Origin: Pomacea canaliculata | Lineage: Eukaryota > Mollusca > Gastropoda > Architaenioglossa > Ampullariidae | NCBI RefSeq assembly: GCF_003073045.1 | Contig: NC_037595.1 | Span: forward strand, 13,260,074-13,324,073 | DNA: 64,000 nt | Reading direction: 5' to 3' | Shown: positions 56,001-64,000 of the stretch, one piece after another | Position numbering within the stretch: the stretch's first letter is position 1 | Layout: the number at the start of each line of letters is the position of its first letter | Translations under genes and position numbers: made by a program | The notes under the pieces: generated by a model | Database searches by the model: none | What the model was told of the DNA's origin: nothing | What the model saw: the letters and a program-made list of their open reading frames with translations, nothing else

Positions 56001-59000
56001 AATCGTTGCACGCTTATTTTAGATTTTGTTTTGTTTACTTTCTGGTGTCTGAGGCGATAGGAAAAAATAGAAAACTGTACAAACAGGAGAATGGAATTCG
56101 GAGATATACAAAAAGAAAAGCAAGAAGTAACCGTCACTGGGCTTCACCCGGCCACAAGCTACAACATCACGGTGTTCGCCATCAATGGCGCTGCTGAAAA
56201 CAACGGAGCAGGTGAAGCAAACACCTGGACTGGAACTACAAATATTGCTGGTATGTACTGTCTGTCACATCGATGTCAGCTACATGTTTTGTCTTATGCT
56301 AATAAACCTTTAAAACAGGAAAATGTGATTCAAAAATATGGACACTTAAAGTAGCTTGTTTGTGTGACATTTCAAGGATAACAAATGTTAAACAAATATA
56401 GGAAAAAAAATCACATTTTGCAGAAGGATGGTTTATAATCCGAGGAGATTAAAGAAAGCTATACTACAGCAACTTGCTGCTGCTTAATAAAGTTTATTTA
56501 TCTCTTTAGAGAGTCATGACAACTGTTTCATGTATCAAGTTGCTCAACGATGTATACATAAATTAAATCACTGGCAATGAAATAAGATCATCAAAATTAA
56601 AACCCATGAGTGTCTTTTGAAATTTGAAGTACTAAAAATCTGCAACCCGTAGAAAATAAAAAAACAACCAATTCTTATTTCTGTACATAAGTAGGCTGAA
56701 AGTGTTTTTCTTTAGCTACGCTTATTTTTGAGATAAATAGCATAAGGTGTAGAGGCAGGTAGCAGACTGCAGTTTGTGTCGTTAATTTTTTCAGTTCCAT
56801 CAAACCTGACAACCTTTACAGCCACAGCGATAACGGAGAACTCAGTCACCCTCAACTGGACATCACCGGACCCCTATCCTGGACCCACTAATTACACCTT
56901 GGTTATCACAGACCTTGGGTCTCGCTACTACAGCAACAGCAACACGGACTCACCTACGAGCACACTTATCCCAGGCTCGTTTAAACTGAACTCTGCATCA
57001 CACTATTTACACAACTGTGAACAGCTAGTTGAATACTTTACTAGATTGTAATATATATTATAGTTTAATCCTAATTATTTGCAATCTATGGTAAGAGTTT
57101 AAAATAAAGATAAAAATAAATGACAATAAAGTGTCATGCTTCCTCTCAGGATATAATAATGTTACCTACACTGTGAGAAGTCTGCGCCCAGCATGGAATT
57201 ACAGCTTTTCACTATCAGCACACACAGAGAGTGGCTCCTCAGGAAACATAACCACATCAATATCTACGAAAAACTCAGGTACCTGACTATCAGTCTGCTT
57301 CATGAAAATTTCACTTGTCGGCGTACATCAAAGTAAAAACTGAGTGCGAATTTATTTTTAAATGAGTAGTTTTGCTTTATTTAAAAAATCTAACTTTCAA
57401 AAGTATGGGAGAAGCTTGCTCTTTTGTGCACAAGCTAGTTACAAGGTTTTGCACATTCTTACTTGGGTTTTGGTAAGAGGTCAAGACATGACCCTACGTC
57501 ACAAATATCTGACTGCTGATTGGCTAACATCTTATTAACAAACGCTCGAAGCTTTCGCATTGGTTTTGGTTTGCCAGAGACGTCAGTCCAAGAGTGCTTA
57601 TTAAAAATGAAATAAGAAAGTTGGTGACCGTCCTATTTATAGTGTTTCGACTTTCCCTTTTCGTTTTTTTAATCTTTACATTGACATCTTAAGATGGTTT
57701 TACCGCTACTTCTACGTATGAAAAGAATCATGGAAGACAGAAATGATGTTCCAATTTACCTACCTTGTTTGTCTGTAAGTGTGAACATGGTGTTGTACAT
57801 GTGTCAGCTCCCGGAACTGTTCAAAACTTGACTGTGACACCTGGGCAGGAGGCTTTCAAGCATCTGACCGCAAGATGGCGATGTCCAGGTGTGGCTGACC
57901 GTCACTCACTTATCAAGGGTTTCTTTGTGAAGACAACAATCGTGGTAAGAACATCAATCACACACCCCGTCACTGAAGGATGTAGTGCATGTCTTAGTTG
58001 AACTGTTTCTTTAAAATAAACCGTTCACTTGACTGCATATACGTTTGTGTGTGTTGACATAATTTTGAAAAACCTCTTTGTGTATACTGGTAGATGACCA
58101 TCAGACACCTAATGAGTACAGCATTACATAACACCAGGGATCAAATACAAAACTGAGAAATGATTACACTGAACTACTCTGGAGTACAGCAACACCATCC
58201 AGTTGACTACAAAGTTAAAAACTTTACAATCGTTTCAGGGACACGGCCCTGGATGCGACATCTCGTCTAGGTACACCTCACCTGTAGTGAAGTCGGTGAC
58301 TCAGGTAAATATGTGTTTTTATTCTCCTTGCACCCATTTGCCACAACAATACCGATTACTATTGTTACTGCACATAATCAAGCTAATAATACATAATAAT
58401 GTCTGATCTTTGTGTTTGTGTGTTTCAGGCAGACCAGACAATACATTGCAGCTCAAGCAGCTGCTACGTGAGTTTGGCAGAAAAAAGTTGCCAAGGTAAC
58501 CAGAGCGTGGTGATTGACGTGCAGCCTGAAAACCGTTATCTTATTCAGGTAATGTCACGATGACAGTCTTCGCTTTACAGTCTTAGTCTTTGGGTAGTAT
58601 GCGTTTATTTCAAAAGCAAGTGTATTAATGTACTCGTTTATTTCTAAAATAAAGTTATAAAAGTAAGTCAAGCAATTCAATTTGTAGATGTTATAAATAT
58701 ATAGGTGAGTTGAATAAGTGTTGAAGATTCTTAATGTAGTTTTTGCTAGGAAAGGTTGAGCGCGTCAGCAATTTTTCGAACACGTTTCGTCTACTCTGTT
58801 TAATTACAAAATCGTGTATACTTGATGAAAGAGATATGAAAAGCTGATATTTGTGGCATGATAATGGGACAGGTGGGGAGTGTTGGTGAGGAGTACAACA
58901 GCTCAGACTGGGCCAACACCACTTACTGTGCACCTGCTGGACGTAAGAGTTATTCTGTAACGTATTGATGATAAACACATTTCATGTTTTATCTTGTACT

Positions 59001-62000
59001 GAAAGTGTCAGATATGTAGTATTCAGATCTCCATCGCAACCCTTATGAATAATAACGCTGACATGAATTGTTTTTTTTTTCTTTCTTTCTCTCTTTCAGT
59101 TTAAATATCTTCCTTTCTCACTTTTCTTTCACCTCTCCTATTTTCTCTCGCTCACATGGGATAGTGTACGAAAACCAGGTTTTTTAACAGTGTGTTTGAC
59201 TTTTACTTATTGGAGATGCTACTTTTACTCAAACAAGCCTTCATTGATGTATATATATATATATAATTTTCTGCTTTCAGCTTCAGAGGCTGTGAGAAAC
59301 CTGAACGTCACTGTTTTGAATGAGTCTGCCTTACAAGTCACGTGGGACGAACCACAAGAAACAAACGGAATGTTGCTTGGGTATGGTTTAAATGTGAGCG
59401 ATGGAAGTGGATGTGTTCAGAAAATCTACTTGAATAACAGCACCAACTGCGAAACACCTGTAAGTACTACTCACTCATATACACACGTACGATCTCGCTT
59501 GATCACTCACTCATATATATATACACACGCTCACTAAGGACAAACGAGGCATGGAGGGAAGTGCTGGGGAAAAATGTGTGACGAGCTCGTTTTCAGGAGA
59601 CAGGGTAAAGGTAGAAGAAGATTCTTTAAAGGGTACATTATACTGAACACTGTTGAATCAGGTAGTATTTCTGCTGCCGATAGACTATGTACGAATAATA
59701 CCACGCTTCACGTAGTCCGATATTAAATCTGGGAGTTACCACAGGGATAACACAACATCACATATCACATAATAATTCTCGGAACTATTAAGTCAATAGA
59801 GGAATATCACACAATGTATCCGAAGACAAAGAGGGCTGTAGGAACTATCGCAGTGGACTCACACTCATCTGTATAACGCCACTCACACGGACAAACCACT
59901 CACACGGAGTACACGTGCTATTCCATGATGTCGGCCATAAAATAAAGTGATTGACATTTCTGAAATATGGACACAGGGTTACTTGGCTAGGCAAGGAATA
60001 GGCTGAAAAGTGATTCCTAGGCTCCGATATACCGAATGTTACTGCTACGGTCTGTTTGGGAAAATTCGACAAGGTTCAAACTCTAAAGGTGAACGGTAAG
60101 CTCTGATGAGCATTTGAGTCATTACCACGGATTTCACGTATACAGGCTGTCATACACACACACACACACATATCATGATACACACTACCATATGTACGTA
60201 CACATCTAAAGGTTAATATCTCCGAGAAAACCTTGAACACGATGAACGATTTATATCTCACTGCTTGTACGAAGCTAATCTATCGGACTTGTATCTTTTT
60301 ACAGAATACAAATTTACTTGTACTTTCAGATAGCAAAATCAAAAGACCCACGTATTGGAACACCCTGTACGAACTGGTCAGTGATATGTAGACAAGATTT
60401 ACAACTTACCATCACGGACCTGCTCCCTGACACCTCCTACACCATCACCGTCTTTGCCATCAACGGTGCTCCTCAGAACAACGGATGGGGCTCTCCAAGC
60501 AGCTTGAATAGAACCACCGCCATCGCTGGTATGTGAAGTTTTGACCGTATAGTTGTACCTCGACTTGTGAAGAGTATTATGATAGTGATTTGTATGTAAT
60601 CTTTATTTGCGAACCTTAATCTTCCTTAAAACCAGAGTCTCGACTAGCTTCTTATAAATTTTTTGAAAGGTGTGCTGTAAACATTGCTCCGTCTAAATAA
60701 TTACTGACCTACACAGACAAATGAGATATTTACAGTAAGTTTTTCCCACAAGAAAATTAACTGATCAGCGAGATTTTCTACCGAGAAATTGTACCGCAAA
60801 TTTTGTTAAAATATATAGAAATTAAGGTTTCTTATGCTCTTTTTGGACTTGAAGTGTTCTAGGTTCTTTTCATGGTTCGATCTTTGTGCTTGTTAGCACT
60901 GATCAACAACATTTGTTGTTATTTATCTAAAGGACGAAAACAAAGACAATGCATACTGTCAGTAGTTATTACCGGCCAAGTCATTATCCCCACATGGGTC
61001 CATAAATCATTTTTTTGATAGTATGTGTACCTGACCACACACTGAGTCATTATTGTTGTCATCGTCAGTTCCATCAAACATAAACAACTTCACAGCGAAG
61101 TGGACAACAAACATCTCTGTGAATCTCACCTGGTCAACTCCGGTACCCCGTCCTGGACCCACCAACTACACTCTGGTCACCACAGACCTTGGTCCTCTAT
61201 ACTACAGCTACAGGGGGGCTTTCTCTACCAACAAAACATTGATAACAGGTAGATGTAAACTCTTCATGAACTTTACTGAACTATGCAGGCTTACGCATCC
61301 TTTTTAACACCAAGAAGCCGAGTGTTGTATTATTTTGTCGACTTTTTCAAGTGACAGAAAGATGTGCCTGGAAAGTGCATCCATGTACCGCATGTACCGT
61401 AGAAAGTTATCTCTAGCAGATGGCATGGAATTTACCAGTTAAAAGGTTAACGTGTAATTAAAATTCTCACATTACCATTTTCCTCCTTAATAAATGAATA
61501 ATCATCATCATCGTCGTCGTCATCGTCGTCGTCGTCGTCATCATCATCATCATCCTCGCCGTTATTAATCATGACTAATACGATACAATTTCTTGCAGGC
61601 TTTGACAGTCACGAATACTTAGTAAAAGAACTACGCCCAGCATGGAACTACAGCTTTACCCTGTCATCACAAACATTGGCAGGATCCTCACAAACTACAA
61701 CCACAACAGCACAAACACAGGACTCAGGTAATTTACTGCTGTACAGATGTGTACATATACATGCTTACCAAATGTTAGAATATTCATTCTCTCTCTCTGT
61801 ATATATATATATACAGACAGCAACTATAGACACAGATGGTGAGCCGCATTAGGTCACTTAGGCTAAGGTAGCGTCATGGCCAGTACAATTTATCAAGTGT
61901 ATTATACATACACAAAAACAGTATTAAAACATCAAAACGAAAACAGTACTTTAATAGGTGTTTATATTCATCTCTAATCTTGATGAAGAACTGTCAATAG

Positions 62001-63476
62001 GTGATGTCAGTGTGATTTAAAATAAACTATTATTTCAAGCAGGTACTTGTTTACTTTCTCGTTACGTAGCTTACACCTACCAGTCATGTTGGTAAGTTCG
62101 ATCCTGAGGATCCATAGCTGCTTCTTTTCCTAAAAACGACAGTTTAGTTGTATCTACTCACCTGGGTGTCCAGACTATCGATGGGTAAATGTAAATTAAC
62201 TTTTCATTTGTTCTTATACTCTTTACAAATAAAATCAATTAATTTTAACAATTATAAAACACATTTTCTGAACAAACTATTCTGCTTGATCTTTAAAATT
62301 TTAAAGTAATGGCGTTAGAATCTTTTGTCATTTTCTTTTAAGCGACTACTTTTGTATGTCTTTGTTTCTGATGTCATTCTTTGAGCGGATAAGTTCTGTC
62401 CAAGAAATATTGAGGACATAAGTCATGTTACAGTATTTCTGTAGTAAAATCATCTATAATGTTTCATAAATGTTGTTGTTTTGTCAGTTCCTGGAGTTGT
62501 TCAGAATCTGACTGTAACACCTGGTCATGAGGCCTACAAACAACAGACCGCAAGCTGGCGATGTCCAGGTGTCACAGAGCGGAATACTCGCATCATAGGA
62601 TTCCTTTTAAACACAACCTCTTGGAATGTAAGAACGCTGTATTTTTGTATGCATACCTATATAAAAGCAATATGAATATATATATAGACAAAACATTTGA
62701 CTGGTTGTTTAAAAAAGGTAAGTACCAAGAGTATAATATTCTGTCTAAATTGCTCGCAATAACCATCAGATTGGAGTAAATTTTATATAAAATTATATCT
62801 ACACTTTTATATAATCAAAAATAAGTCCGGGATGGACTAGTTATGTGATTTGTTGTGTTAAATGAGTAAACATTCAAAGGATTGCATAATGTTTCAGATA
62901 AACGGAGACAAGAAAGAAGACAGCTCTGCCGCTCAGGTACGAATTTTTCACTTCATGATACGACACTAGAGATCAACATGACTATCTTACTCGATACAGA
63001 CGATTATAGAAGTTGTCAAGAGACAATTTTGTTTATTAATAATTTTTATTCAAGTGAAACCTTTTTTTCAGAAAAACCAGTGCAGTGTGGGTATTTGTTT
63101 TGTAAACGTGACGGACGTGGGCTGCGAAAATACCCAAAGTGTTGATATCGTCGTCAAGCCTGAACATCATTATCTTATCCAGGTAGTTATTTTATCTTTG
63201 TAAAGTTTTATTAGTCTGTCTGGTCAGTGTTCCAATATTAAAGTCTTATTTAGTGTAATAAAGGAAAAACTGAAAGATTACATAAGAGAATTACTTCACA
63301 TATGACAATAAATTCATCATAATTTTTTCAGGTGGACTAGGGCTTGAGAATTATGTGTCCAGAGTAGTTTCTGAGATTCATTTTAATGGAAAGTTTGTCT
63401 AAACAGGTGCAAACTGTGGGTGAAAAGTACAACAGCACGGAGTGGGTAAACACAACCTTTGACACACCCGCTGGAC
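53080..63476 (+). CDS. Fibronectin type III repeat receptor, 5' part (gene runs off the window)
   Basis: Nineteen exons join in phase (827 residues so far): 53080-53130, 54356-54392, 54713-54973, 55603-55796, 56061-56250, 56795-56974, 57150-57278, 57808-57944, 58239-58304, 58429-58548, 58873-58942, 59281-59459, 60330-60528, 61069-61248, 61599-61727, 62488-62627, 62898-62936, 63072-63182 and 63407-63476. MYRIYIIFLMLPMAVST is a signal peptide; an in-frame ATG at 53002 is an alternative start. After an Asn-glycosylation-rich N-terminal domain come FN3 domains in two A-B-C sets. A has TSYNITVFAINGA, B has PTNYTLVITDLG and LRPAWNYSF, C has VQNLTVTPG, WRCPGV and extra cysteines. Many NxS/T sites and no membrane segment yet: an ectodomain. 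Introns between domains are phase 1, the class that permits domain duplication. A receptor tyrosine phosphatase is likely but unproven. The intron after 56974 would need a GC donor. Confidence 0.87.
53837..53955 (+). repeat. GT/GA microsatellite
   Basis: Alternating GTGTG, GAGAGA and a TATATA stretch, in intron 1 of the FN3 receptor gene. Confidence 0.9.
54657..54706 (+). repeat. GT microsatellite beside a splice acceptor
   Basis: Runs of GTGTGT and GTGCGTGC end six bases before the AG at 54711-54712 that opens exon 3 of the FN3 receptor. They replace the usual polypyrimidine tract, apart from TGTGTTTACAG. Length variation here could affect splicing. Confidence 0.8.
55603..58942 (+). repeat. 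FN3 cassette 1 (domains A, B, C)
   Basis: Eight exons of 194, 190, 180, 129, 137, 66, 120 and 70 bases. The next eight coding exons (59281-63476) have 179, 199, 180, 129, 140, 39, 111 and 70 bases, with the same phases and matching protein motifs. The cassette was therefore duplicated as a block. Confidence 0.9.
59281..63476 (+). repeat. FN3 cassette 2 (domains A', B', C')
   Basis: The second copy of the three-domain block. Domain borders begin SEAVRNLNVTV, VPSNINNFTAKW and VPGVVQNLTVTPG, against SQAVRDLAVSV, VPSNLTTFTATA and APGTVQNLTVTPG in cassette 1. Introns have diverged in sequence and length, so the duplication is not recent. B is the most conserved domain and the short C exons are the least. 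Confidence 0.9.
61501..61560 (+). repeat. Trinucleotide microsatellite (ATC/GTC)n
   Basis: ATC and GTC triplets upstream of FN3 receptor exon 61599-61727. Confidence 0.95.
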
Positions 63477-64000
63477 GTAAGAATGTTTTTTGCTTCATTA
63501 CCTTTTGTTTGTTTCATTGCTTTCAAGTAATGTTTGTATGGTCTGCTCTGCAAATCTCGCGTTTAAAAACCATTTAAAACAGCCAAGATAATGTGAGATT
63601 GATATGTATATATTTTTTTCTCTCTCTTAACATAAACAGTAAACTCTATTACATACTCTAATTACATTCAAATATTTCAGATAACCTAGCTCATTTAAAA
63701 TTTAAATGCAAATCACTGTGAACAAATAAACGATAATTCTGTTTAAAATATTGCTTCCTTGATGAATGAGAAATTATGCTGAGAAAAAAAAAGTTTAAAG
63801 ACAAACTACTTGATAGTCACACCTACCAAACTCTGTGAACTGACAGTAGACGGCTCTTAAAATAAAAAATATGTGTATCTGACCTTATGCTCTAAGAATC
63901 AGGGTTGACAAATATTTAAGATGAATTGAAAAGCCACCTCTTCATTTAGCTGACATTGTTTACCTCCACCTTTATTTTACACTTAAAGCAATAGTCTTGC
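63477..64000 (+). other. Intron of the FN3 receptor, right edge
   Basis: After the GTAAGA donor at 63477 no further exon is seen. A piece near 63910-63980 (GATGAATTGAAAAGCCACCT then CACCTCCACC) may be repeat-derived. The gene continues beyond the window. Confidence 0.5.

Noticed and set aside
56006-56197. Alternative frame of the exon before 56250 (AIGKNRKLYKQ...)
   Set aside because: Using acceptor AG at 56060 gives a phase-0 exon that continues as an FN3 strand; the other frame does not.

Overview
The window is nuclear DNA of an animal. It is AT-rich, with short exons, GT-AG introns, microsatellites, a tRNA-derived SINE, LINE fragments and small DNA transposons. The gene content (RPTP and FN3 receptors with short phase-matched exons, a NERD/helicase protein, a RERG-like GTPase, POLR2F) fits a lophotrochozoan, most likely a gastropod mollusc. 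That placement is inference. I joined exons by eye from splice signals and phase continuity; no transcript or database was available.

Layout. 1-2076: nothing recognised; the first ~330 bases are strongly C-rich and G-poor. 2077-3617 (+): last three coding exons of a single-pass receptor whose tail carries two YxN phosphotyrosine-type motifs. 4912-8037 (-): complete five-exon gene for a 762-residue protein joining a NERD nuclease-like domain to a SF1-helicase-like P-loop NTPase. 12456-22973 (-): four coding exons of a 223-residue RERG/RASL-type small GTPase with altered G motifs; a minisatellite touches one of its splice donors and a 265-bp-arm foldback lies in intron 1. 22974-29119: no firm gene. 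29120-42110 (+): complete 18-exon receptor tyrosine phosphatase (592 residues) with four EGF-like cysteine modules plus a stub, one membrane helix and one PTP domain with altered catalytic loops. 45092-51186 (+): complete POLR2F (RPABC2), 127 residues, five exons, introns full of repeats. 53080-63476 (+, continues past the edge): signal peptide and first ~827 residues of an FN3-rich receptor whose three-domain cassette is duplicated in tandem.

Functional themes. Three genes (2077-3617, 29120-42110, 53080-63476) encode cell-surface receptors, two with features of tyrosine-phosphate signalling. The FN3 gene could be another receptor phosphatase, but its cytoplasmic part lies outside the window. 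POLR2F is housekeeping. The NERD-helicase is the least ordinary gene. Both the RERG-like GTPase and the receptor phosphatase keep their folds but lose key catalytic residues, so pseudoenzyme roles are plausible.
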